Positions 52,523 to 62,642 of a stretch of DNA of 64,000 bases are shown here, piece by piece. The position numbers were made by a program, and so were the translations under genes. Source of the stretch: Adiantum capillus-veneris (lineage: Eukaryota > Streptophyta > Polypodiopsida > Polypodiales > Pteridaceae); NCBI GenBank assembly GCA_014529385.2, contig CM043962.1:39362098-39426097 (forward strand), written 5' to 3'. Positions within the stretch are counted from its first letter, which is position 1, and each line of letters begins with the position of its first letter. A model generated the notes under the pieces. The model had not been told where the DNA came from and ran no database searches. It was given only the letters and a program-made list of their open reading frames with translations.

Positions 52523-53213
52523 CACGATATACGTGGTTCACCCAATGTGGGCTACGTCCACGGGAAAGCAGCCACTCAATGGCTTTAGTACTTCAAAACA
52601 AGAAGTAGTTTACAAAGGGATTATACCCTTAATGGAGCTCCCGCCTTGCTTCACTCTCACCACCTCACACTCACCTTGTTGCATCAACTTCACACTATGA
52701 AATGTGTGTAGAAATGGCCTCCTTTTATAGGCCAAAAGGGTTGCCCTCTCTTATGAGAGACAGCCATGTGTAGCCGCCCTTATGCGAATAAGTCCAAATC
52801 GGACCCTCCAATCCGCCCATGTGTGGCCGCCCTTGAGAAGACAAGTCTGCTTTTGAATTCGGCCACCGGCCACTGGCCATTGACTTCCGACCACCGGCCA
52901 CCGGCCATTGACTTCCAACCACCGGCCATCGGCCATTGACTACCGGCCACCGGCCAACCGACCGGTTGTTTTCCGACCACTTTTTGGCCGCCGTCCGGTC
53001 ATAATATTCCGGCGAAAAAGAATATTCCGGCGAAAAAAAAAGTCTCGGGGGCGGAGCCTTTAAAGTTGCCCCTGATTCTTGTCCGTGAAAATTTTGGTTT
53101 CCGGTGAGTGATTTTCCTTCATGCACGATGGCTTCTCCTCATAATGGGGGCCTTACAAATGTGCGCTTTTACCACAGAAAATTACAAGGGTAAATCAAGC
53201 TCCATACTTAACA
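52396..53213 (-). repeat. 5' LTR of the full copia element
   Basis: 818 bp, partner of 47631-48414. It has a shorter (GA)n (about 52484-52517) but a longer CCGGCCA minisatellite (about 52860-52960) and a duplicated TATTCCGGCGAAAAA word near 53010. Confidence 0.95.
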
Positions 53214-54003
53214 CTTCTCCTACTATCTTCACAATACCAACAAGAGCTTGCCCTATTCTCTTCTCAGGTGCTGATCTGTCTAAATTTCTAAGGAAGCTGT
53301 GTGGTCTCAATCCCTCTTTTGTCTGTACACCGGCTACTCTAACTATCCCACAAACTGGTGGTATCTTTTGTCGGGATAGTGCAGCCCTTGAAGCAGTTAA
53401 AGAATTTTAGAGTAATCTTGACTCTAACCTCCTGGAGATGGTGCCTAAGATCTCTAAAGTTTTTCATGTCTTACCTATTAGAAAAATTGAAATTGAATCC
53501 CTTGGGGTTGACCATTAGCTTTGGGTCCTACCCAGCAAAGCGTTCTTAGTGAAACTTGGGTTTACCTTGCCAACCTACTACCTCTACTATGGAAGACTGT
53601 AGACTCAAGATTTTGGAAGGAGGACAATTTATGGACAAAGGGGATCTCATCAAAGCACCCTTCAACCTCAATCTCATTGACCACTCCAAATGTCCCTCCA
53701 ATATCGGCCTCTACATCCGTACTAAAGGAAACATGGAATTTGCTAAAAGTAACCCGGATTTCTACACTGAATCCATTTGGAATGTCTTTTGTCCTTATGT
53801 AAAATGTGCCTGCAGATTTCTTGACCCTAAAGCCTCTTGTGAATTTAGCATCATGTGGTTTGATCATACCATTTGGTTTATTCTCAACCATCTTGACCCA
53901 CTCTTCCCAGAAAAACCTGTGGATTTTCACCTCTCTCTCATTTGCTCTTGGTTGGCTGGCCAAGCTAAGCAAACTGTGATTGCATAGATTGCCTTTAACA
54001 TCT

Positions 54004-54378
54004 TGTAAAGGTTTAAAAAAATTTTGTAAGATGGATATGGATAACAATTGGTATAGTCCATTGATACCTGTAATACACATCCAAGGCTAACTGAATTGTT
54101 GTCTTGTTTGGATGGATGCAGGTAAGGACTCTATCTTATCTTGGAGGTTTTTTTTACTTTGGCAAGCTGACCTACATAGGATTTCACATTCACTTATGAT
54201 TGGGGAAGTATTTTTACTATCTGTATACTGGAATGGGACCTCATTCCTACAAACATTGTACATAAATGATTCTAATATTGAGTTGTTTCTGTACTTATTT
54301 GTTCTTTGTTCCATAGCCAGCTGTCTTTTGAATGTAAAAGCTCAATTATGTCTTACTATCTAAGATTAAATAGCTACA
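54004..54378 (+). repeat. 375-bp direct repeat, right copy
   Basis: Partner of 46546-46921 in the same orientation. A (CA)n tract follows at 54377-54413. Confidence 0.75.
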
Positions 54379-54379
54379 C

Positions 54380-54415
<36 letters not shown>

Positions 54416-54581
54416 GGGTAGAAGCATGTTAACGTGTCATTGAATATGTTGTCCCGGACAGTGCTTGTTAGCATATATTGAAAATGGATGGGCAAGTCCT
54501 TTGAATTTCAAATGTTCCATTAAATAATTATTTTCCCTCCTCAAGTGCTTCTGTTTTCAGTACTGAAGTCGATGTGGGGAG

Positions 54582-54666
<85 letters not shown>

Positions 54667-55200
54667 CGTTCGTTCCTTCTGCCGGGCATCCTGCCTTAGA
54701 GATGAGTTGTCAAAGCTGATATCTTTATTTTGTTCTGACCGAGACCTACAGAAATGGAGAACTAGAAAGAAACATTATTGCCACTAGCTCCAATGCTAGA
54801 AATGGAGCCGTACTGTAATGTGATGGTAAGCAAATCTTATGTGTAGCCCACCCACTCCAAATGAAGTCATTGGTTTTGTTGGTCACACCTATAGTTTTGT
54901 GAGGGCATTTGTTCATAGTATGTGTGTATTACAGCATCAAGTGTTGACGGTTATACATTTAAGTGATTTTAAGTAAGTAACATATTATGCACATCTACAG
55001 TTTTCAGGAAAAAGTAGAAGAGAGCCACTAAAAGGCAATGAATTACAACTCCCAAGATCCAGATCTTTTTGTAATCAGGGAATATAAGAGAGTAATAAAG
55101 AGGAAACAATGGGAGCAGAAACAAATGAAATATGAATGACAACATCATGACCTCAACGATGAGGAGAAAAACAAAATCTCCTCCAAGATTGTGAGAGCTT
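54379..55200. other. Spacer with microsatellites
   Basis: (CA)n to 54413, (CT)n at 54584-54663, then AT-rich sequence with no recognised gene. Confidence 0.6.
54584..54663. repeat. (CT)n microsatellite
   Basis: About 40 CT units followed by three CGTT words. Confidence 0.95.
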
Positions 55201-55229
55201 TCAAGAGTAGGATTGAAGGTTTTAGTACA

Positions 55230-55716
55230 GAAGCAAAGTGGGAAATCTAGAATCTTGTTGCTCAAAATCCCCATGTTGGGGCAATCCATGATGAGTCTTT
55301 TGAGGAGGAGGTTGTTGTACAGACTGCAATTGTCTCCAATATCCGTAGCACATTGGCTACCGTCAAGCAACGAGGTTCCAATGAGGAGTTGTTTTTGAAG
55401 AATTCAGCATTGCAGATGATGTTGAATTCAAAGGAAAACATGCCTATTGCAAAAATTGCCAGGGTCCTAAATGTCAATCATCGGACCTTGCACAAGGCGA
55501 GATCACGACAGACGAAGCCTGATGTTGATGGGCGATTTTTTTATTGGTTCACAAGCAACATTGTCATAGCCCTATCATAGATGAAATTAAGGAATTGTTC
55601 TACACATTTTGGAAAGTGGAGACTCGCGTTTCATTGAACAAGAAGGATGCTTTTCCAAAGAGGATGGGGAGGAAAAGGTACATAGGACACTCTGTGCACC
55701 TCCTAAACAAGCCTAG
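55230..55716 (+). pseudogene. Anonymous gene, 5' part with helix-turn-helix-like segment
   Basis: The open frame 55353-55580 reads MATVKQRGSNEELFLKNSAL, then IAKIARVLNVNHRTLHKARS, which has the spacing of a helix-turn-helix (IAxxLxVxxxTLxxA). A shifted frame continues with IIDEIKELFYTFWKVETRVS and FPKRMGRKRYIGHSVHLLNK up to a CTAG|GTGATC donor candidate at 55716. Together with 57349-57716 it resembles uncharacterised transposase-like proteins that pair an HTH with a late Cys cluster; this is from memory. Frames do not join cleanly across the intron, so it is decayed. Confidence 0.45.
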
Positions 55717-55734
55717 GTGATCAATACTTGTACC

Positions 55735-57300
55735 ACCATAACTTATGCATTGCATCTCTAGTGCATAGTAACTTGTGTATGCTGATCAATAGCATACTGA
55801 TCTGTAGACTTTTTCTAGTTAGCATATGGACTGTGCTAGTTAGCATATTGACTGTGCTAGTTAGTACATGGTGTATGCTAGTTAGCATGTCTTGGGTTCT
55901 AAATAGCATACACAGCTAGTTGGTTAACACAATATGTATGCTAATTAACATACCTGGTATGCTAGTTAACATGTCTAGTATACTAGTTACATACCTAGTA
56001 TGCTCAATTGCATGATAAGTACATTGTCTAACAGAAAGTGATTATGCTAGTTAGCATATGGAGTTTGCTAGGTAGCATATGATGTATGCTAGTTAGCAGG
56101 CCTTGAGTTCTAAATAGCATAGAGAGTTAGTTGGTCAACACAAAAGGTATGCAAGTTAACACCACTTATGCTAGTTAACATACATGTATTCTCACTAGCA
56201 TGATTGGTATGCTATTTAAGACAAGTGTTATGCTAGTTAGAACTAGCAGCTAGGTTAGCATATGGAGTATGCTAGTTAGCATGCCTTGTGTTCTACCTAG
56301 CATACAAAGTTATCTAGTCAGCACAAGATGTATGCAAATTAACATCATTTATGCTAGTTAGCACCTAGTATGCTCAATAGCATAATAGGTGTCCTAATGC
56401 GTACACTAATTATCATAGTGAGTATGATAGTTAGCATATGGAGTATGCTAGTTTAGCATATAGACTGTGCTAGTTAGCATATGGAGTGTGCTAGTTAGAA
56501 TATGGACTGTACTAGTTAGCATATGGAGTATGCTAGTTAGCATGCCTTGGGTCCTAAATAGAATACAGAGCTAGTTGGTTAACACAATTTGTATGCTAAT
56601 TAACATACCTAGTATGCTGGCTACCATCCCTAGTATGCTAGTTACATACCTAGTATGCTGAACTGCATGATAAGTACGTTGTCTAATAGAAAGTGACTAT
56701 GCTAGTTAGCACATGGAGTTTTCTAGGTAGCATATGGAGTATGCTAGTTACCAGGCCTTGAGTTCTAAATAGCATACAGAGTTAGTTGGCCAACACAAAA
56801 AGTATGCAAGTTAACACCACTTATGCTAGTTAACAACTAGTATGCTCACTAGCATGATGGGTATGCTATTTAAGACAAGGGTTATGCTAGTTAGAACTAG
56901 CAGCTAGGTTGGGTATGCTAGTTAGCATATGGAGTATGCTGGTTAGCATATCGAGTATGCTAGCTAGCATGCCTTGTGCTCGACCTAGCATACATAGTTA
57001 GCTAGTCATCACAAGATGTATGCTAATTAACATAATTTTTGCTAGTTAACACCTAGTATGCTCAACAGCATGATGGGTGTCCTAATGAGTATGCTAGTCA
57101 TCATATGGAGTATGCTAGTTAGCATATGGTCTGTGCTAGCTAGCATGCCTTATGATCTACCTAGCATATAGAGTTACCTGGTAAACACAAGACATATGCT
57201 AACTAACCCTCTTTATGCTAGTTAACAAACGCTTTTGCATGCACATTAGGATGTTGATTGTGTTATTTAACACTAAGATTTGTTTTCATGAAAATTCTGG
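55735..57300. repeat. TATGCTAGTTAGCATA array with a 655-bp higher-order period
   Basis: About 1.55 kb made of diverged units around the core ATGCTAGTTAGCAT, itself a dyad (ATGCTA-GT-TAGCAT), usually followed by ATGGAG or GCCTTG. A longer pattern repeats at 654-655 bp: CATGATAAGTAC at 56011 and 56666; GACAAG...TTATGCTAGTTAGAACTAGC at 56220 and 56874. It fills the candidate intron of the flanking gene and contains no coding. Confidence 0.93.
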
Positions 57301-57348
57301 ATATCCTAGTTAGCAATCTGAATACTGATCATCATTTGAATGTTACAG

Positions 57349-57716
57349 GTTGAGTTATTTTGTAGAATCAAGGAAAAACATCCAGATTGCAAAATTAGCT
57401 TGAGAATGTTTGAGACGTTGAAGCCATTCTTTTGTAGGCGGCTGAAGGATAGATACACATGCTGTTGCGAACACCATGTGCAAATGCCTTTTTGAAGGAC
57501 ACACTGAACCACATGCGCTCTCATGCTTTTGGTCTTCATAGAGCAGGTTGTGACTATATATGCAGTATCTGTGCCCCAGATGAGAACATTAGCAAGGGTT
57601 TCTTGGCTTCACATAACACGTTCAAAGGTGTTTACAAGACAAAAAAGAATGCCAACAATACACATAGTATTGTCTTCAAAAAAAGCATAGTAAAGGATCT
57701 GATCATTACTATATGA
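57349..57716 (+). pseudogene. Anonymous gene, 3' part with Cys-rich motif
   Basis: After a GTTACAG acceptor at 57348 the frame reads VELFCRIKEKHPDCKISLRM, FETLKPFFCRRLKDRY and TCCCEHHVQM. A one-base shift near 57490 leads into LKDTLNHMRSHAFGLHRAGC and DYICSICAPDEN, ending at 57716. The KP-x-RLKDR-x-T-C-x-C-x2-H layout resembles a conserved Cys/His cluster of uncharacterised transposon-associated proteins in plants and animals (recalled, unverified). Function unknown. Confidence 0.5.
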
Positions 57717-57843
57717 AGTGAATGTCAAAATAGTTACAAACATTGGAAAGGCAATTTACAAACTTCCCTCATAATGTTACAAAACTACAGAGAGCCTCCT
57801 ACTCTGGATAAGATCGTGGTTTAGCGCGCTTGTACACTCTCTT

Positions 57844-58969
57844 TTACTGAGTGTCCGTTTGCTTCTTTGTTTGCTGAGCTTTTGTGTATTGCTCTCTTTC
57901 TTCTTCTTGCTGAGCTTTTGGTTCTTGCAACTCGCTTTCTTCTTCTTCTTGCTGGTGCTTCTCTAATTTTTCCCTCTGTAGCCTCTCTCTCTTATGTCTT
58001 TCAGCTTCTTCATCAGCCTCCCTTTGTCTCCTACACAAGGCTTCATTACGTTGGGCCTCATTGTGCCGGTGCATTTCTGATTCCAGCTTCCTAATTACTT
58101 GTTGTGAAAACAAATTTGGGACAGTATCAAACGCATTTTCAGTTGTATACGCTGCATGATCCTCTGATTGCATCCATAGGAATAGCCAGCTGCTCAAAGT
58201 ATCTATCAGGAAGGTTTGTCGTTGTTCTTTGGTCTCGTCCTCTATCTTAGTTGTAACAAGCCGACTTCCTTCAGGTTTCTGGCACACTTTGTACATACTA
58301 TCATAAAAAATTAGACTATTTTGGGTCCCAAAGTTGCAGTGCCTCCCAAACAATCTCAAATCCTTCAGGAATACATGCTTATTATATATCTGTCAAGGCT
58401 GGCCACTACAGTGATTTTGTGAAAAAACACCTCTTAGCTTAGCCCGCTTCTCTTTGAATATTGTTTCTAATATTGCATTCACTTTAGGTGCCATGCTGAT
58501 GCTCCATATATACACATGGAAAATTTGGAGGCACCAATTCAAAAATTTGTGGCTGTCTCTGCGACAAAATACATACCTCCTATCTTGCACATTGTAATTT
58601 ATCATTTCCCCTGCATGTTTAAGGGGAATGTCACCATGCATCGGCTCTACAACTTGAATAAGCATGCCATTTAAATCAGGAACCAAAGTGCACCCCTCGT
58701 CTGGCAACGGCTTTGGCACGCATATTGGGTCTGGCAATGCATACCACTCAACAAAAATAACTTCCCCCAAGGGATGAACATAATTGAAGTACTTATTAAT
58801 TTTTGTTAATCATTTAAGATAGCTAGCCAGGTGCTTCTCAATCTCGAATTTCTCTTTTTGTAGTTGTCTAGCCTTGGCAATACACCGCTTTTGTATGGTT
58901 TTGCATGCAATGGCATAACTGCAGTTTCTCTTGCCTTGTGACACAAAAATGGTATCGAATAAAGACATC
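57844..58969 (-). pseudogene. FCP1-like HAD phosphatase pseudogene with coiled-coil tail
   Basis: Minus strand, one frame from ATG at about 58969 (MSLFDTIFVSQGKRN) to 57844 with TGA stops near 58805 and 58393. The FCP1/NLI-interacting-factor fold is recognisable: VPDLNGMLIQVV (motif I, counterpart of LDLNGLLV in plant relatives), YVFCRRDSHKFLNWCLQIFH followed by VYIWSI (motif II), KHVFLKDLRLFGRHC, and NSLIFYDSMYK, where relatives have an LVDDSPYK motif, so one acidic residue is Tyr. The last 85 residues are Glu/Gln/Arg-rich coiled coil. Known FCP1-type enzymes dephosphorylate proteins such as the RNA polymerase II tail. The stops and altered motif argue this copy is dead. It lies beside CACTA element 2 and may be a captured fragment. 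Confidence 0.65.
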
Positions 58970-59084
58970 ATAGAGGACAAGCAAAAACTATTAAACTATT
59001 GCACAGTAAAATAATATCGAAAACAATTTGTCCATTATAAACCATGAACTCCCGTACTAGAGTGACCTACTAATTAATCATTTG

Positions 59085-59574
59085 CTCAACTCAATGCACA
59101 TCTTCGACAATGTGGGGGAGATCATATGGAAAACCATCACTAGAAAAAGGGAGAGCAAGGCCCAAAGAGATGACCTGCATGCTATGGGTTGAATGCCGAA
59201 GATATGGCCTCGACTTAAACCCACCAATGGAAAGTTTGCTATACCAAAAGATCCATGGGTTTCGAGTCGTGCAAAAGAGCAACAGGTAAAGAAGACTATA
59301 TCTTCATTCAAGACTCCCATTGGGTGCATGCGATGTTTGAAAATGTCTTTTACGAGAGATGAAAATCTTAGTGGTCTTAAGTCCCACGGTTGGCACAAAT
59401 TTTTACAATTATCTTACCAATTTCCATAAAGGATTGTTTGACAGATGACATTAAGAGAACAATCTACAAAATCAGAGATAAGAGAAGACAACGTCGATGT
59501 AGCACGCTTAAATGCTATTGAAGTAGTGTGCATGGTGGAGAAGTACTTTCCAACAAACATTATTACCATCCAGT
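59085..59574 (+). pseudogene. Inverted TNP2 (DUF4218) fragment
   Basis: Plus strand, opposite to both CACTA elements. Reads NGKFAIPKDPWVSSRAKEQQ, KTISSFKTPIGCMRCLKMSF, LSGLKSHGWHKFLQL, then in a shifted frame LNAIEVVCMVEKYFPTNIIT, matching KVPWILTRAQERKVKETI and FCMIEKYLPTSCLTIQ of the two CACTA copies. It stops sharply at 59574, where the minus-strand TNPA-like region of CACTA element 2 begins. Confidence 0.8.
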
Positions 59575-60065
59575 AGGGGTCTCTAGCGGCGTCTCGATGG
59601 GGGCTCGGACGTTAGGTGTCTCCACTGGAGTCTGGGCCCCAGAACGAGGAGTGTCGACTAGGGTGACTCTCAGAGGAGTAGCTAGTGGTGTGTAGCCAGG
59701 AACGACCGATAGCCGTGCAAAACCTGGCGTAGATGGCGATTTCATGGCTGATGTGGGGCCAGGCAAAGAAGGGGAAGGTAAGGAGTCTCGTTGAACACGA
59801 GGCGGTGTCGAGGCATCAGCGACGGCATCCCCACAGCAAAACTGACGCCGCCACCACTAGAGCGACGGTGCCTAGATAAGTGTGAAGATTGTCTCGTCGA
59901 CATCGAAGCCTCGGAGCGTGCTGAATGCTCCAGAATAGAGGGAGATGCTAAAGGAGTGGAACGACGTGATGGTGCTCCAGAGAGATGATTCTCCTTGTAC
60001 CACCTCCTCTGCTCACGTGACAAAGAAGAAAGAAACTCATCATCATCCATACCTGCATTAAACAC
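59563..60065 (-). pseudogene. TNPA-like gene of CACTA element 2
   Basis: Minus strand, frames 60065-59742 and 59766-59563. It starts MFNAGMDDDEFLSSLSREQR, has HLSRHRRSSGGGVSFAVG, then a TP-rich part (TPLATPLRVTLVDTP; TPVETPNVRAPIETPLETP). The order and the RRSSGGG and TP-rich words match the second gene of CACTA element 1. It ends at the junction with the inverted TNP2 fragment, so its 3' part is missing. Confidence 0.6.
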
Positions 60066-60153
60066 ATGAACATTTAATCTTAATATTGAATGGAGAAGAA
60101 AACATGGACAAGTTATAATCTATACTATAGATAATAGGGCGGGGGATTCCTGT

Positions 60154-60154
<1 letters not shown>

Positions 60155-60201
<47 letters not shown>
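60155..60201. repeat. (GA)n microsatellite
   Basis: About 23 GA units. The preceding word GATTCCTGTGTAGAGAG occurs again just after it at 60214. Confidence 0.95.
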
Positions 60202-60205
<4 letters not shown>

Positions 60206-60407
60206 CATAAAGTGATTCCTGTGTAGAGAGATTCCTGTGAAGTTCTTGTGAATTTGTCTCTCGTGTGCATTCTACGTATCTTGTAAAAGCTATGTCTTGG
60301 ACAACATGCCTTTTATATGTAGCTGTGACAAGACACTCTGGTCATAAATTAAATTTCTTTTCTATTTGCCATAGTTTCCTCGGTTCCTTGCGACAGATCT
60401 TTATCTA

Positions 60408-60411
<4 letters not shown>

Positions 60412-60453
<42 letters not shown>
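60412..60453. repeat. (GA)n microsatellite
   Basis: About 20 GA units. 60202-60727 otherwise holds no recognised gene and probably separates the two genes of CACTA element 2. Confidence 0.95.
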
Positions 60454-60458
<5 letters not shown>

Positions 60459-60727
60459 GTCTAATCTATTTTGTATATGCAGGTTTCTATATTCTTAGGC
60501 AGTTGCAAATTCTTAGACTCCATCTGTATGAGTGATCATGGTAGTAGTAATGGTCGCCCCAGCAAGGCGGACATGAGAGAGAGGAGAGGGAAGGATCATG
60601 CCTGTAGTGGAAGCAATGATGATTAAACATAAAGTATAGCATATAGACAGGAATGGAAAAAAAGCCACGTGAATACAATATATATTATAAAACAGAGCAT
60701 AATTGTTCAAATACAATGCTTATGGCT

Positions 60728-60964
60728 TTAATAAGTCTCTCTCTCATCCTCGCATAGCTCAGCATATCTCCCTATGTCTATATAGAGATCTTTGTTTAGG
60801 CAGAATCTGTCCTCCGATTCATTTTGTAGATCTTCTACATGCACCCCATAGAGAGTAGCATCTTGATGCTCGTCTAGCACCACCTCAACGGCTTTTGACT
60901 GAGCATCTTCTCCGATCTCCTCCATTGATGCCGCTGTGATTGGCACATGGTAGCCCTCATACAT
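60728..60964 (-). CDS. DUF4216-like tail of CACTA 2 TNP2
   Basis: A 78-codon minus-strand frame: HVPITAASMEEIGEDAQSKA, then DRFCLNKDLYIDIGRYAELC. Its acidic tail matches in position the end of the 33666-34115 frame of CACTA element 1. The conserved WF part is upstream in 61160-60980 (WYVIEVAP is readable) and is decayed or split by an intron. Confidence 0.45.
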   Translation of the reverse strand: MYEGYHVPITAASMEEIGEDAQSKAVEVVLDEHQDATLYGVHVEDLQNESEDRFCLNKDLYIDIGRYAELCEDERETY

Positions 60965-61168
60965 CTGTGCATTACGGGGGGCTACCTCTATGACATACCA
61001 CTAGTTTACGGTAGACGTTGTAGGATGAAATATCACCTGCCAGAGCCACATAACTTACAGGAAAGCTTCCAAGCACATGAATTCTAAAATTGGATGTTAA
61101 ATATTTAGAGACTTACTTGTTCACAATGCTTGGTTAGTACAAAAGTGTCTCTTAGGTTGGTCCATTTT

Positions 61169-61995
61169 TTAGTTGAATCCCCGAGAGTACTCCCACTCCT
61201 CCTCAATCACTTCTTCATTGCACTGTTGTGCGCTTTTCAATTGGTTGTGCAACCATCTTAAGCTCATGAATGTTGGTAGTCTCTCTAGACCAGCCGGATA
61301 ATGCATCGGCAGTTGTCTTCCCCGTCTCCACTCGATTTGTGCCCTTTGTCGCTCTTGCTTTGCATCCTCGTATTGTGAAGCATGCAAAATCGGTTGATTT
61401 TAGCCTCTAAATCTTCTGTCATCTTCTTCTCAACATCGAGATTGCACATGACAATCCCAGATGTGCGCTCATCATCTATGGTTCACCATAGCGCGTCTCG
61501 GGCTTTATCAAATCCATCTAGCCACTCTCCAATGTAAACTAGGGACTCTGATACCAGCCAACTTTCTGCCATGCTACCCTTCCGATGTGCCTTCTGACGC
61601 ACATATCCCTTGAGCGTTTTCATAAAACGTTCTAAAAAGAACATCCATCTGGAATGTACTGTGCCAGCTATTTCCACCTCATCAACTATGTGAACAAGAA
61701 GATGCACCTAAATGGTTAGCATGGTAGTATGAAAGTGTTTCTCAAACATGCACACAACCTCTACCGTGTTTGGTTTAGCGAATGGTGTGGAGTCTACATT
61801 GATCTCCTTTTGTGAGATCCATTGCACCAACTTCGCAAGTTTGTAGATTGTGTTACGGACGTCAAGAGACAAACATCCCTCAATGGCCACCGGTAAAATA
61901 ATATGCAAAACACATCTAGCAATGATATTAAAGTCCACACAAATTTGTGACACAATTCCCACTATGATATATTCCAATTCAAACATACCCGACAC
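61169..61995 (-). pseudogene. DUF4218-like region of CACTA 2 TNP2
   Basis: Minus strand. 61995-61708: CVLHIILPVAIEGCLSLDVR, NTIYKLAKLVQWISQKEI and VVCMFEKHFHTTMLTI. 61707-61483: MHLLVHIVDEVEIAGTVHSR, WMFFLERFMKTLKGYVRQKA, RKGSMAESWLVSESLVYIGE. 61387-61169: a basic tail. The block is homologous to 34266-35390 and interrupted by stops and by about 75 bp of unrelated sequence near 61920-61990 (a retained intron or insertion). Confidence 0.8.
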
Positions 61996-62039
61996 ATTTT
62001 ATGCCAGTCGTGTGACTTCAAACCGGTAAGCTTCCCTTC

Positions 62040-62642
62040 TTTAGTGAAACACATTTGGAACGAGTGCATTACACTAGCGGGGTCTGCACAAATCAAATGG
62101 TCTCCTTTACTTTGCGTTCTTGGGCTCTTGTCAAAATCCATGGCACTTTAGGGAGTTTTATCGATCCATTGGGTGTTGTTTGCGAAAAATATTTCTCCAT
62201 ACCATCCACATTTCTAAGGTCAACCCTAGCTCCCAAAGTATGTTTCTTGTCGGTCAGATGGTCCCACAACATGCAGATTACACACATTCTTGAATATGTG
62301 CATTGGATTGAGCAAGTGATTGATCATGAGTCTGGGCCAATATGGTAACTCGTACCATAGAGAGAGTCTCTTCATCCCTGGGGGCAAACCATCATCACAC
62401 ATCTCCTTCTTCTCTAACCATGCTTGTGTAGACATCCTTGGTGGCTCTCTTCGCAAAAAGCCATTGCGTAACTCATGATTCTGTGGAAGATATGCTTGAT
62501 GATCTTTGTAGATTTGCTTCTTTAGTGAGGGCGCACGACGTGCATTACGTCTAGGTCCACATGTCACACATGCTCTGTAGCCGCTTGTTTGAAGCCCTGC
62601 ATGCATCTTTTGTGGAATTTTTGTCCGTGGAGATCTACTCAA
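62040..62642 (-). pseudogene. Late core of CACTA 2 TNP2
   Basis: Minus strand: LQTSGYRACVTCGP, KDHQAYLPQNHELRNGF, GMKRLSLWYELPYWPRLMIN and HLLNPMHIFKNVCN, then (shifted) GSIKLPKVPWILTRAQERK. Matches the 35143-35706 part of CACTA element 1. The DGxNPF catalytic core that should precede it is absent. Confidence 0.8.

Larger units (their letters stand above)
47631..53213 (-). mobile_element. Full-length Ty1/copia element, minus orientation
   Basis: 5.6 kb with two LTRs (784 and 818 bp, TGTTAGGAAATAAG to CTTAACA), target duplication CTTCT, a tRNA-Met primer site and a polypurine tract. Gag, protease, integrase, RT and RNase H are all recognisable. Only a TGA, a small deletion with frameshift and a TAA separate it from a single polyprotein. 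The LTRs differ mainly in microsatellite and minisatellite copy number, so it inserted recently. Confidence 0.95.
47190..53990 (+). pseudogene. Anonymous coding region split by the copia insertion
   Basis: Open pieces lie on both sides of the copia element at 47631-53213. Left: EYIPFRKTTRMSTKHNPENH, LYLKEHKPKNALEVRTRSFL, then SNLDASQLVYDSALTSDKNL in shifted frames. Right: CPILFSGADLSKFLRKLCGL, IPQTGGIFCRDSAALEAVKEF, and a 143-codon frame (53556-53987) with GLYIRTKGNMEFAKSN and ESIWNVFCPYVKCACRFLD. I do not recognise the family. It lies between the two 375-bp repeats, so it may be the inside of an LTR-like or duplicated unit. A minus-strand 172-codon frame covers the same right part; I cannot exclude that it is the true one. 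Confidence 0.35.

Noticed and set aside
53562-54080. 172-codon minus-strand frame as a gene
   Set aside because: It overlaps a plus-strand frame of similar length in the split anonymous unit. Neither has a known motif, so the one collinear with the left half was preferred without certainty.
55721-55919. Short open frames in the TATGCTAG array on both strands
   Set aside because: They arise from repeat units and are not conserved between units.
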